The notes beneath the pieces were generated by a model. That model did not search any database and was not told the DNA's origin. It worked only from the letters and a program-made list of their open reading frames with translations. 64,000 nt of DNA from NCBI RefSeq assembly GCF_009601685.2, contig NZ_CP045701.2:3100001-3164000 (forward strand). The letters are read 5' to 3'. The stretch is from Pseudomonas brassicacearum (GTDB taxonomy: Bacteria > Pseudomonadota > Gammaproteobacteria > Pseudomonadales > Pseudomonadaceae). The position numbers and the translations under genes were made by a program. Position 1 is the stretch's first letter. Each line of letters starts with the position of its first letter. Shown here piece by piece: positions 19,235 through 28,218 of the stretch.

Positions 19235-21472
19235 TCACGCCAACTTGAACGGCAACTCACGCAACGGTTTGCCCGTCAGGCTCGCCACCGCGTTGGCAAA
19301 AGCGGGGGCCAGCGCCGGCAGGCCGGGTTCACCCATCCCCGTAGGAGGCTCGGCGCTGGGCACGATGTGGACGGCAAATGTCGGCATGTCGGTGATGCGC
19401 GGCACGCTGAAGTCAGCGAAATTGCTTTGCTGCACCACGCCATCTTTCAGGGTGATGGCGCCACCGGGCAGGCACATCGACAAGCCCATCAGCGCCGCGC
19501 CTTGGACCTGGGCCTCGACACTGCGTGGGTTGACCACCAGGTTGCAGTGCACGCCGGCCGTCACGTTGTGCAGCACCGGTCGACCGTCTTGCACTGAAGC
19601 TTCGACGACGTAGGCCACCACCGAGCTGAACGACTCGTGGACCGCCACGCCCCAGGCACGGCCCGCCGGCAACTGGCGCTTGCCATACTCGCTCTTGTCC
19701 ACGGCCAATTGCAGCGCCTCGCGGTGGCGCGGGTTCTGGTCACCAAACAGCTTCATCCGGTAGGCGACTGGATCCTGCTGGGTCGTGCGGGCGATCTCGT
19801 CGATCAGCGTTTCCATCACAAACGCCGTATGGGTAGAGCCCACGCTGCGCCACCACAGCACGGGAACGTTGAGTTTGGGGTGATGAACCGTTAGCCGCAT
19901 GGGCAGCGGATACGGATTGCGCAGGCCTTCCGTGGCAGTGGGGTCGATGCCATTTTTCACCCGCCCACCAAATACGGTGCCGGAGAGGATCGATTGGCCA
20001 ACCAGGGCGTGGTCCCACGCGAGAACCTTGCCATCGTCGTCAAAACCGATCCGCGCGCGGTGCAGGTGCATGGGGCGGTAGTAACCGCCCTTGATGTCGT
20101 CCTCCCGGCTCCACAGGGTGCGGATAGGGGCGTTGACCCCGGCGGTGCGCGCGGCCTTGGCCACCTCGCAAGCCAGTACGACGAAATCGTTGGTGGGCAC
20201 GCCGCGCCGGCCAAACCCACCGCCGGCGGTCTGCACGTTCACCTGGATCTGCTCTGGCTTGAGGTCCAGCACCTTGGCGGCCGCGGCACCATCCCCGCCG
20301 GGGAACTGCGTACCGACCCACAGTTGAGCGCTATCCTGGGCAAGTTGCACAGTGCAATTGAGGGGTTCCATCGGGGCATGGGCGAGATAGGGAAACACGA
20401 ACTCGGCGTCCAGTTGATGCGGCGCGGTGGCAAGCGGCGTCATGTCAGCATCAAAGTGCAGCGGGCCGGGCTGGCTGGCCAGTTCCCGGTATTGAGCCAA
20501 TTGTTTCTCGCTGTCCACTTTTTCTACAGCGTTCGCATTCCACTCCACCTTCAGCGCATCGCGTGCCACCTTTGCCTGCCAGTAACTGTCGGCGACCACC
20601 GCAACACCTTCGGCACCGCCGTCCAGTGGTACGCGCAACACGGCTTTTACACCTTTCGTGGAGCGTGCCGCGCTGTCATCCAGGGACGCGATCCTGGCGC
20701 CGAACACCGGAGGTCGGGCGACGACAGCGGTGAGTTGCCCCGGTAGATGCATGTCGATGCCAAAATCCTGCTGGCCGCTGCTCTTGGCATTGGCGTCGAT
20801 GCGTGTCGTGGCCTGGCCGATGATGCGGAAATCCTTGGGATCCTTGAGCGTGATCTGCTCGGGCACCGGCATCGCCATCGCGGCTTCGGCCAACTCGCCG
20901 TAGCTCGCTTTGCGGCCTCCCGGGCCGAGGACCATGCCAGCCTGGGTGCTCAGGCTCGCCACGTCCACGTTCCAGCGCGCGGCGGCGGCACTCAGCAACA
21001 TGGCGCGGGCACGGGCGCCGAGTTCGCGGTACTGGGTATAGCTGTTCTTGATCGAGTTGGAGCCACCCGTGAGGTGGATGCCGAAGGCCGGATCCAGATA
21101 GGCGGCGTCACTGTTGCCGTTGCGACTGCGTACCAGGCTCCAGTCGGCATCGAGCTCTTCGGCCAAAATCATCGGCAGGCTGGTCTGTACACCCTGGCCG
21201 AACTCCAGGCGGTTGATGGTTACCGTGACCTCGCCGCTGGGCGCGATCTGCACGAATGCCGAGGGTTGCTGGGTCGGTTTGAGCGGCGCGGCAGCACCAT
21301 TGGCCTCTTGCGCCAGGGCCAGGTGTGGAAACGCCCCCAAGGCCAGCCCGCCGATGCCGACGATCTTGAGAAAGCTGCGGCGCGCCAGCGTAGCGGGGCC
21401 GTCAGCCTCGTCGCGTTCAAGCAGGTGCTGCAAGGCGCGAGGGTGCTCGTTCGGGAAAATCTCGTTCAACAT
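19235..21472 (-). CDS. Molybdopterin-binding large subunit, isoquinoline 1-oxidoreductase type
   Basis: 745 aa, Tat signal ARRSFLKIVGIGG near residues 30-42, then the xanthine-dehydrogenase Mo-domain in the short IorB-like form with no FAD domain. Cofactor motifs are GGGFGRRG and, near the C-terminus, GMGEPGLP with the catalytic Glu. These two-subunit periplasmic enzymes hydroxylate N-heterocycles or aldehydes and pass electrons to cytochromes. Starts 12 bases after the stop of the 2Fe-2S subunit with CGGAGC as ribosome site. Substrate is not deducible; aldehyde dehydrogenase use is also possible. Confidence 0.9.
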   Translation of the reverse strand: MLNEIFPNEHPRALQHLLERDEADGPATLARRSFLKIVGIGGLALGAFPHLALAQEANGAAAPLKPTQQPSAFVQIAPSGEVTVTINRLEFGQGVQTSLPMILAEELDADWSLVRSRNGNSDAAYLDPAFGIHLTGGSNSIKNSYTQYRELGARARAMLLSAAAARWNVDVASLSTQAGMVLGPGGRKASYGELAEAAMAMPVPEQITLKDPKDFRIIGQATTRIDANAKSSGQQDFGIDMHLPGQLTAVVARPPVFGARIASLDDSAARSTKGVKAVLRVPLDGGAEGVAVVADSYWQAKVARDALKVEWNANAVEKVDSEKQLAQYRELASQPGPLHFDADMTPLATAPHQLDAEFVFPYLAHAPMEPLNCTVQLAQDSAQLWVGTQFPGGDGAAAAKVLDLKPEQIQVNVQTAGGGFGRRGVPTNDFVVLACEVAKAARTAGVNAPIRTLWSREDDIKGGYYRPMHLHRARIGFDDDGKVLAWDHALVGQSILSGTVFGGRVKNGIDPTATEGLRNPYPLPMRLTVHHPKLNVPVLWWRSVGSTHTAFVMETLIDEIARTTQQDPVAYRMKLFGDQNPRHREALQLAVDKSEYGKRQLPAGRAWGVAVHESFSSVVAYVVEASVQDGRPVLHNVTAGVHCNLVVNPRSVEAQVQGAALMGLSMCLPGGAITLKDGVVQQSNFADFSVPRITDMPTFAVHIVPSAEPPTGMGEPGLPALAPAFANAVASLTGKPLRELPFKLA

Positions 21473-21484
21473 GGTCTGCTCCGA

Positions 21485-21958
21485 TCAGGCAAGGGCTTTG
21501 GCGGCATCTGCCACCGCAGCGCGGATACGGGCGTAGGTGCCACAGCGGCAGATATTGCCGGCCATGGCCGAGTCGATCTCGGCAGCTGTGGGCTGCTTGC
21601 CCTTGGGCTGGGCCTTGAGAAACGCAGTCGCGCTCATGATCTGGCCGCTCTGGCAGTAGCCACATTGCGCCACGTCGTGCTTGACCCACGCCTCGTGCAC
21701 GGCGGCGCCGACCGGGTCGCTGCCGTTGGTTGCCGCTTCGATGGTGGTGATCTTCTTGCCTTCGGCGGCGGCAATGGGCGTCACGCAGGAACGAATGGCC
21801 TGGCCATCCAGGTGCACGGTGCAGGCGCCGCACAACGCCACGCCGCAGCCGAACTTGGTGCCGGTCATGCCCAGCGTGTCGCGCAGGGTCCAAAGAATCG
21901 GGGTGCTTGGGTCTACGTCCACCGTGTATTCACGGCCATTGATATTGAGGGCGCTCAT
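21485..21958 (-). CDS. 2Fe-2S small subunit of molybdenum hydroxylase
   Basis: 157 aa. The plant-type cluster is CGVALCGAC plus an earlier FGC, and the alpha-helical cluster is CGYCQSGQ and CRCGTY, the full eight-Cys set of IorA/XdhC-like subunits. Transfers electrons from the Mo site of the large subunit. I start at 21958 (MSALNINGREY); the frame to 21994 adds an unlikely leader. No signal peptide, so export would be by hitchhiking on the Tat signal of its partner. Confidence 0.92.
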   Translation of the reverse strand: MSALNINGREYTVDVDPSTPILWTLRDTLGMTGTKFGCGVALCGACTVHLDGQAIRSCVTPIAAAEGKKITTIEAATNGSDPVGAAVHEAWVKHDVAQCGYCQSGQIMSATAFLKAQPKGKQPTAAEIDSAMAGNICRCGTYARIRAAVADAAKALA

Positions 21959-22104
21959 AGGGGTACCAGCTCCGGATGGTTTGGCTCTGGTCAACTATAG
22001 GAAGCAATGCCAGGAGGCGATTGCACGATCCGGGCGGATAATTGCCTGATCGTGCGAATCGAATAGGTGCTGAGTGTGGCCAAAGCACAGGGGATATCCC
22101 AACA

Positions 22105-22152
22105 GACAACAAAGAGCCAGGAGAGTGTCACGTGTAGGTTCGACTCCCTGGC
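22105..22152 (-). terminator. Terminator of the OprD-like porin gene
   Basis: On the minus strand GCCAGG-GAGT and ACTC-TCCTGGC pair over about 10 bp with one mismatch, a 16-base loop, and then TCTTTGTTG. It begins 20 bases after the porin stop. Part of the loop, GGTTCGACTCC read on the plus strand, resembles a tRNA T-arm by chance. Confidence 0.45.
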
Positions 22153-22171
22153 CCCGAACAATACTGACCGC

Positions 22172-23491
22172 TTACATCAACGGAATGCTATAGCTCACGA
22201 TCAGGCGATTCTGATCCTGGTCGCGGGCAATATCGCTTCGCGACATGGCGTTGCGCCAGCCGAAACCGACGTTCTTCAACGCGCCGCTCTGGACCACATA
22301 GTCCAGGGAAATATCACGCTCCCATTCACTGGCATCCTGGCCGCTGGCGGTCTGGATGTTGTCGCCCTTGAGGTACATCACCGACGCCTTCAAGCCCGGA
22401 ACGCCAAGCCCTGCGAAGTCATAGGCATACTGGGCGAATGCCGTGCGCTCGCCGGCCTGGATGAATGTCTGGATGGTGCGGTCGGTGTAGAGATAAAGAC
22501 TCGCGCCGCCTTCGCCTTTGCCCACCAGGCCGCCCTGGTTGAGTTGTGTAAAGTTGCTGTCTTCGGACACGCTTTGATAACCGGCGGTAATGGCATGGCC
22601 GCCCAACGAATAAATGAACGCTGCACTCCAGGTATCGTTGTCGATTTCACCGCTGCCGTCCTTGGTATAGCCGCCGAGTTTGTAACCGCTGGCGCGACCG
22701 GCTGCGCTGCTGTTCTTGCCATCGGACGTGGTCTTGAAGTAACGCAGGTCGGTTTTCAGCGAGCCGTATTCACCCAGTGGCAAAACATGCAGCAAACCGG
22801 CGAAGTGCTGCTGGTAGTAATCTTCCAGATTGGCGTAGTAATACTGGGCCGTCAGGTCCTTGGTCAGTTTGTAATCGCCACCGGCAAAGGTGAATTTATT
22901 GCTCTCCTGGCTGCCGCCCGCCACGGCCAGGCCGGCGCTGTCGCTCGAAGCTCGGCCGGTGGCGTGCTCCAGTTGTCCGGCAGTGAAGGTCAGGTTATCG
23001 ATTTCATTGCTGGTGACTTGGCCACCCTCGAAGGTTTGTGGCAGCAGGCGGCCATCGTTGGAAACCAGAATCGGCAGTTTCGGCTGCAAGGTGCCGTACC
23101 GCAGCTCGGTCTTGGAAACACGCATCTTCGCTGTTGCACCGAGACGCGCCCATTGGTCCGCCGCCTTGTCGCCATCGTTGGGAAACATCGAGCCGCCAAC
23201 GTGACGACCCGCGCCGCTGTCGAGCTTCAGGCCCAGCAACCCGATCGCATCCAGGCCAAACCCCACGGTGCCGTCGGTAAACCCGGATTGATAATTGAGC
23301 ATGAAGGCCTGGCCCCATTCTTCGGTCTTCGAAGGTGCAGCGGCGCCGTCACGGTTATCGTTGTTGAAGTAGAAGTTGCGCAAGTTCAAGTTGGCTTTGC
23401 TGTCGCTGATAAAATCAGCAGACGCCAATGGACTCAGGACCAGACTCACACCGCCAGTTAAAACACTCAGTACTTGAATTAATGCTTTCAT
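22172..23491 (-). CDS. OprD-family outer-membrane porin
   Basis: 439 aa. Signal peptide (about 1-26, ending ASAD) then SKANLNLRNFYFNNDNRD, the classic OprD mature start. Alternating beta-barrel strands continue to a C-terminal end SYSIPLM. The family takes up basic amino acids, aromatic or carboxylate compounds. The start at MKALIQ carries the signal peptide; an upstream TTG start is unlikely. It stands about 200 bases from the Mo-hydroxylase genes on the same strand, which may reflect a shared aromatic or heterocyclic substrate, but this is inference. Confidence 0.92.
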   Translation of the reverse strand: MKALIQVLSVLTGGVSLVLSPLASADFISDSKANLNLRNFYFNNDNRDGAAAPSKTEEWGQAFMLNYQSGFTDGTVGFGLDAIGLLGLKLDSGAGRHVGGSMFPNDGDKAADQWARLGATAKMRVSKTELRYGTLQPKLPILVSNDGRLLPQTFEGGQVTSNEIDNLTFTAGQLEHATGRASSDSAGLAVAGGSQESNKFTFAGGDYKLTKDLTAQYYYANLEDYYQQHFAGLLHVLPLGEYGSLKTDLRYFKTTSDGKNSSAAGRASGYKLGGYTKDGSGEIDNDTWSAAFIYSLGGHAITAGYQSVSEDSNFTQLNQGGLVGKGEGGASLYLYTDRTIQTFIQAGERTAFAQYAYDFAGLGVPGLKASVMYLKGDNIQTASGQDASEWERDISLDYVVQSGALKNVGFGWRNAMSRSDIARDQDQNRLIVSYSIPLM

Positions 23492-23668
23492 CAGGACGAA
23501 CTCCACCGCGGAATCACTGTTCCGGGCATGTTGGAAACGCAGCAGGAGGCGCTCGGCCAATCACCTGATTGGCCGACGCGTTGAATAACTCGTTAGAAAA
23601 TCTTCAATGCATAGAGTGGGGTAGGGATAAGTCTCCAAAGAATGCCATCAGTGAAAGTCCCTGGGTTA

Positions 23669-24499
23669 TCAGTCGATCAATCCATGAGCGTCATAAAAGG
23701 GGTACGGTCCGGGATACTCGCCAAACACGCCGTTATGGGTCACCAACCCCTGTCCATGCCAGTGGTGCAGCAGGTAGCCGGGTGGTTCCAGGTTGAAATG
23801 CGCGGGCGCGGTTGGCTGTAGATCCAGGACAATTTGATGGGAGGTGCCGGGACACACGCAGCTCAGGCTGCCGCCAAAACGTCGCTGCATCGGCCGATGC
23901 AAATGCCCGCACAGCAAGCGCTCCACCTGCGGATGACGGGCGATGACCTGCTCCAGCGCCGAGGCGTTGATGAACGGCTCGCGGTCCATGTGGCCGATGC
24001 CGCTGATAAACGGCGGGTGGTGCAGGATCAACAGCGTTGGTGCATCGGGGCGAGCCGCCAGCTGTTCATCGAGCCAGCTCAACTGGCTGTCCAGCAACCG
24101 GCCGCCATGGCCGCCGGCAATGGTGCTGTCCAGGCCGATCAGGCGCAGCGGATAGTCGTCAACCACCCAATCCAACGGGGCTCCGGGCAAGCTTGGCAAA
24201 TAGTCATGATCGGCAAATGCTGAGCGCAAATGTTCGCGGTTGTCATGGTTACCCGGCACCAGGTAGCAAGGCATGTGCAGGCGCGCCAGTTCGGGGTGCA
24301 GCACGGCATATTCATCAGGGCGACCGAAGTCCACCAGGTCGCCACTGATCACCACGATGTCGGGACGCGGTACCCGGGTATTCAAATGATCAACGGCTTG
24401 ACGCAACGCGGCGAGGGTGTCGACGACGCCATAGGTCAGTTTTTCCCCGGCCTTGAGATGCAGGTCACTGATCTGCGCAATGAGAAACGGATGATTCAA
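23669..24499 (-). CDS. CpdA/class III metallophosphodiesterase
   Basis: 276 aa calcineurin-like phosphoesterase. Metal motifs in order: DLHL (about 12-15), SGDLVDFG, GNHD, LHHPP and GHLHRP, the full GD-GNHD-GHxH set of CpdA-type enzymes. Family members cleave cyclic nucleotides or glycerophosphodiesters. It is the last gene of the LacI-ABC operon, 25 bases after the ATPase, so a role in processing an imported phosphodiester is more likely than cAMP turnover. The start codon is TTG, with AGAGGG eight bases upstream. Confidence 0.87.
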   Translation of the reverse strand: MNHPFLIAQISDLHLKAGEKLTYGVVDTLAALRQAVDHLNTRVPRPDIVVISGDLVDFGRPDEYAVLHPELARLHMPCYLVPGNHDNREHLRSAFADHDYLPSLPGAPLDWVVDDYPLRLIGLDSTIAGGHGGRLLDSQLSWLDEQLAARPDAPTLLILHHPPFISGIGHMDREPFINASALEQVIARHPQVERLLCGHLHRPMQRRFGGSLSCVCPGTSHQIVLDLQPTAPAHFNLEPPGYLLHHWHGQGLVTHNGVFGEYPGPYPFYDAHGLID

Positions 24500-24524
24500 A
24501 ATAAGCCCTCTGAAAACACGAATG

Positions 24525-25556
24525 TCACGATGACAGGGTGAACAGCACCTGCGGCTCGACGGCCAAGGCGATCAGCGCACCGGGGGTGTGTATGACGCTG
24601 TCGGTGCTGTCCACCAGCAAGGGTTGGGCGGCGCCGACGTCCACCAACAGGCGGCTTTGAGCGCCCTGGAAAAACTGGCCCACCAGGCGCCCGCGCAGAT
24701 GCCCCTCGTTGTCCATCACCCGCAAATGCTCGGGCCGGCAATAGACGGTGGCGGGCAGCCCGGCACCGCGCCATGGCAACTCTCCGCCGTGGACTTTCAA
24801 GCTCATTGAGGTGTGCTCGAGCACCGCGAAAGCGTTGAGGTTGCCGACAAAACTGGCGACGAAAGCGTTGGCCGGTTGCTGATAGATTTCCCGTGGGCCG
24901 GCCAATTGCGCGACGCGGCCGCGCTCCATGACCAGGATCCGATCGCCCAGGGCCATGGCTTCACCCTGATCGTGGGTGACGAACACAGCGGTAATGCCCA
25001 ACTGGCGTAGCAACTGGTCCAACTCGCTGCGCAAGCGTTCACGCAACTGCGCGTCCAATGCCGCCAAGGGTTCATCGAGCAGCAATACCCGGGGGTTGGG
25101 CGCCAGGGCGCGGGCGAGGGCGACCCGTTGGCGCTGGCCGCCGGACAACTCGTGGATGCTGCGCTTGCCATGATCCTGAAGGCCCACCAGTTCCAGCAGC
25201 TCCGAGCAGCGCTTGTTCCGTTCGGCAGGCGCCATGCCGCGAATCTTCAAGCCATAGACGATGTTGCCGGCCACATCCAGGTTGGGAAACAACGCATAGT
25301 TCTGAAACACCATGCCCACGTCGCGCCGTTCGATGGGCAGCCGGGTGACGTCAGTGTCGCCGAAAAATACTTGCCCCACATCCGGGCGCTCGAGCCCGGC
25401 GATCAGCCGCAAGGTGGTGGTTTTACCGCAACCGGACGGGCCGAGGATCGCCAGGGTTTCGCCGGCCTCTATGGTCAAATCCAGGTCATGCACGGCAACG
25501 GTGCCGTCCGAGAACGCCTTGCGGCAACCCGCCAGGCGAATGGTGGTTCCGGTCAT
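24525..25556 (-). CDS. ABC transporter ATPase (PotA/FbpC-like)
   Basis: 343 aa. Walker A is GPSGCGKTT, Q-loop in VFQNYALFP, signature LSGGQRQRVALAR, Walker B VLLLDEPLAALD, switch His in VTHDQGEA, then a TOBE domain (about 270-340). This is the importer class for iron, polyamine, phosphonate or thiamine. The ATG overlaps the permease stop (ATGA), which fixes the start at 25556. A longer frame to 26204 is an antisense-like extension inside the permease gene. Confidence 0.92.
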   Translation of the reverse strand: MTGTTIRLAGCRKAFSDGTVAVHDLDLTIEAGETLAILGPSGCGKTTTLRLIAGLERPDVGQVFFGDTDVTRLPIERRDVGMVFQNYALFPNLDVAGNIVYGLKIRGMAPAERNKRCSELLELVGLQDHGKRSIHELSGGQRQRVALARALAPNPRVLLLDEPLAALDAQLRERLRSELDQLLRQLGITAVFVTHDQGEAMALGDRILVMERGRVAQLAGPREIYQQPANAFVASFVGNLNAFAVLEHTSMSLKVHGGELPWRGAGLPATVYCRPEHLRVMDNEGHLRGRLVGQFFQGAQSRLLVDVGAAQPLLVDSTDSVIHTPGALIALAVEPQVLFTLSS

Positions 25557-26347
25557 CGTTTTTCTCCACGGGAAAGGCGCGCGCTGATGGCCTGCAACGC
25601 AATCAGCAGCGGCACGATCATCAGCAGGAATATGAGGGTGTAGGCGCTGGCGACTTCCAGCCTGGCCGAGGCATAGCTGTCCGCCAGGCCTACCGGCAAT
25701 GTCTTGGTCATCGGCGTGTGGAGCATCCAGGTCAGGTTGAACTCGCCCAGCGACAGCGTGACAACCATGAGCACCCCGGCGAGAATCCCCGCCCGGCAGT
25801 TGGGTACCACCACACTGAAGAATCGTCGCAGCGGCCCGGCACCAAGGCTGGCCGCGGCTTCTTCCAGGACGGGCAAGTGCTGGCGTTGCATCACGGCCAT
25901 CACCGGCCGCACCAGGAACGGCAGGGTAAACAGCACATGACCGACGAGGATGAACAGCCAACTGCTGCGAAATCCGCCGAACTGCCCATAGGTGAGCAGC
26001 AACGCCAGGGCGCTGGCCAGGCCGGGCATCGCCACCGGCAGCACCATCAACTCCTCGAACGCGCGGCTGAAGCGGTTGTTCATCCGTACCAGCGCGTAAG
26101 CCGCCGGAACACCCACCACGCAGACGCACAGTGCGCAGGCCACGGCCAGTTGCAGGGAGAGCCAGACCGTCGGCGAATAGGCCTGCCAGACTTGCACCAG
26201 CCAATCGAACGTCAGTCCGCTGGACACACCCTGGAAATAATTGCGTGTCAGCCCGGCCAGCAGCGACATCAACACCGGCACCAACATGAACGCGCAGACC
26301 AGCAGGGTGAACAGCAGTTGCCCGATGAACAGCGTTGAACGCTTCAC
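25553..26347 (-). CDS. ABC transporter permease 2
   Basis: 264 aa with six membrane helices and the binding-protein-dependent EAA loop EEAAASLGAGPLRRFF, where the ATPase docks. Start is GTG at 26347, overlapping the first permease stop in GTGA, and MKRSTLFIGQLLF is a normal permease N-terminus. Paired with permease 1 as a heterodimer of the phosphonate/iron/polyamine class. Confidence 0.9.
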   Translation of the reverse strand: MKRSTLFIGQLLFTLLVCAFMLVPVLMSLLAGLTRNYFQGVSSGLTFDWLVQVWQAYSPTVWLSLQLAVACALCVCVVGVPAAYALVRMNNRFSRAFEELMVLPVAMPGLASALALLLTYGQFGGFRSSWLFILVGHVLFTLPFLVRPVMAVMQRQHLPVLEEAAASLGAGPLRRFFSVVVPNCRAGILAGVLMVVTLSLGEFNLTWMLHTPMTKTLPVGLADSYASARLEVASAYTLIFLLMIVPLLIALQAISARLSRGEKR

Positions 26348-27213
26348 AAGACTGTCCTCGAGTTTTTCGCCAGGCGCCTGGCCAATAGCAACACCGCCCA
26401 GGTCAGCACCCCCAGCACCACCGACAGCGCAGCGGCTACGGTGAAATTGGCGTAGTTGGTGAACACGTTGTAGATCGCCACCGGGGTCACGTTCAGGCGG
26501 GTGCCCAGGGTGAAGGCCGTACCGAACGCGCCCATGGAGGTGGCAAAGCAGATCGCTCCGCAGGAGACCAGCGCCGGCGCCAGGCCGGGGACGATGACAT
26601 CGCAGATCACTCGCCAGTGGCCGGCGCCCAGTGAGTGCGCGGCTTCTTCCAGGCTGCGATCCAGGCTTTCGCAGGCGGCCATCACCGTGAGGATCACCCG
26701 CGGGATGGAGAAGTACAGATAACCGACGCACAACCCCATCAACGAATAGGCGAAGATCCAGCGCTCACCTGCCAGTTCGAGGCCAAGGTTGGCGAACAAA
26801 CCTTGGCGCCCAGCCAGCAGAATCACCAGGAACCCGACGACCACACCGGGGAACGCCAACGGGAAGGTCAACAAGGCGACCAACAGCGAACGGCCGAAGA
26901 AGCGCTGGCGACTGAGGAAAACCCCACTGATGCCACCCACCAACAGCGCCGCGAGGGTGGTCGCCAGGGCCAGCAGGCAAGTCTGTACCAGGCTGCCCAG
27001 GTATTGCGCACTGCCCAGTACCTGCCAATAACCGCTTTCGCCGCCGTCACGACTTTCCCCGCCCAGCACGACCAGGTGCGCCAGCGGCAACAGCCAGAAT
27101 GCGAACAGCACCGCTGCCGCAGGTGCCAGGGCCCAGGCCGCGGTCAGCCGCAAGCGCGGTACCGTGGCCTGGCCCGACGAGACTCCCCGGGCGTTTATTA
27201 CCGAGGCGGTCAC
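26344..27213 (-). CDS. ABC transporter permease 1
   Basis: 289 aa, six to seven membrane helices beginning at about residue 30. The EAA loop reads EEAAHSLGAGHWRVI. Starts with GTG directly after the binding-protein stop TAA, with GAGGTC just upstream inside that gene, so translation is coupled. No fusion or truncation seen. Confidence 0.9.
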   Translation of the reverse strand: MTASVINARGVSSGQATVPRLRLTAAWALAPAAAVLFAFWLLPLAHLVVLGGESRDGGESGYWQVLGSAQYLGSLVQTCLLALATTLAALLVGGISGVFLSRQRFFGRSLLVALLTFPLAFPGVVVGFLVILLAGRQGLFANLGLELAGERWIFAYSLMGLCVGYLYFSIPRVILTVMAACESLDRSLEEAAHSLGAGHWRVICDVIVPGLAPALVSCGAICFATSMGAFGTAFTLGTRLNVTPVAIYNVFTNYANFTVAAALSVVLGVLTWAVLLLARRLAKNSRTVL

Positions 27214-28218
27214 TTACTTGACCTCTTTGAGATAACGCGCGGAAAAGGCTTCCTGCGCCGCTGCCATCTGCTCGTAGTTGACCACGCCGGCCCGGGCGTA
27301 ATCGCTGTCCGGCAGGAACTGCGCGGCGATGTCGGCAGGCATCTTCATCGCCCGCACCGGCCGCAGGTACGCCTTGGCCCAGAGCGCCTGGCCCTGATCG
27401 GACAGGACGAAATCCAGGACCTTCTCGGCGTTGGCTCGATGGGGCGCGTTGTCGACGATGCTCATCACGTAAGGCACGCTGATGCTGCCTTCCTTGGGAA
27501 TCACGAAAGCCACGTTGGCCTTGTCTTTGTAGCGTGCCCGGTAGGCGTTGAAATCGTAATCCACCAGGATCGGCAACTCCCCGGACAACACCCGTGCATA
27601 AGCGGTCTGCTTGGGCACGATGGGCGAGTTTTTCGCCAGTTTCTGGAAGTAATCGATTGCGGGCGTGAAGTCATCGAGGCTGCCGCCCATGGCCTGGTTG
27701 ATCGCTACCGCAGAAACGTAGCCGACGAACGCGCTGGACGGATCGAGGTAGCCGACCATGCCTTTGTACTCAGGCTTGAGCAGATCGCCCCAGCTTTGCG
27801 GCACGGGCAGGCCACCCAGCGCATCGACGTTGACCATGATGCCCAAGGTGCCGGAGTGAATGGCAAACCAGTGTCCTTGCGGGTCCTTCAAACCGGCCGG
27901 GATCTGCTCCCAGCCCTTGGGTTTATAGGTGCCGACCACCCCGGCTTTTTGCGCCTGCAAACCGAAGGTCACGCCGTAATACACCACATCCGCCACTGGC
28001 GCGGCCTGCTCGGCCACCAGTTGTGCCAAGGCCTGCCCGGAGTTCTTGTTGTCCAGCGGGACCTGCACACCCGTGGTATCGGCAATGGCCTTGAGCTGCG
28101 TGCCCCAGTCGGCCCATTCCGGTGGGCAGTTGTAGCAGATCGCCGTTTCGGCAGCCTGGGCCAGGCTGGCCACGCCGCACAGCAGCAACGTCGCCAGGGT
28201 TTTACTGAAGCGGATCAT
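27214..28218 (-). CDS. Periplasmic substrate-binding protein of the ABC system
   Basis: 334 aa. Signal peptide residues 1-22 (ending AQAAE). Mature protein begins AICYNCPPEWADW and has the two-lobe Fe/thiamine/phosphonate binding fold (SBP type 2), with GTLGIMVNVD and GYLDPSSAFVGY in the hinge area. The ligand cannot be named. Start at the ATG 28218 with AGGAG seven bases ahead; a TTG one codon earlier is also in frame. Overlaps the end of the LacI gene by 17 bases, so it is in the same transcript. Confidence 0.88.
   Translation of the reverse strand: MIRFSKTLATLLLCGVASLAQAAETAICYNCPPEWADWGTQLKAIADTTGVQVPLDNKNSGQALAQLVAEQAAPVADVVYYGVTFGLQAQKAGVVGTYKPKGWEQIPAGLKDPQGHWFAIHSGTLGIMVNVDALGGLPVPQSWGDLLKPEYKGMVGYLDPSSAFVGYVSAVAINQAMGGSLDDFTPAIDYFQKLAKNSPIVPKQTAYARVLSGELPILVDYDFNAYRARYKDKANVAFVIPKEGSISVPYVMSIVDNAPHRANAEKVLDFVLSDQGQALWAKAYLRPVRAMKMPADIAAQFLPDSDYARAGVVNYEQMAAAQEAFSARYLKEVK

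Noticed and set aside
20747..22000. 417-codon plus-strand frame opposite the molybdenum hydroxylase
   Set aside because: Antisense to two clear enzyme genes with intact motifs.
22116..22152. GGTTCGACTCC resembling a tRNA T-arm, possible tRNA or att remnant
   Set aside because: No matching acceptor, D-arm or anticodon arm. The stretch is explained by the imperfect inverted repeat acting as the porin terminator.
25557..26204. N-terminal extension of the ABC ATPase frame
   Set aside because: It lies inside the permease gene; the ATGA overlap and Walker A position place the start at 25556.
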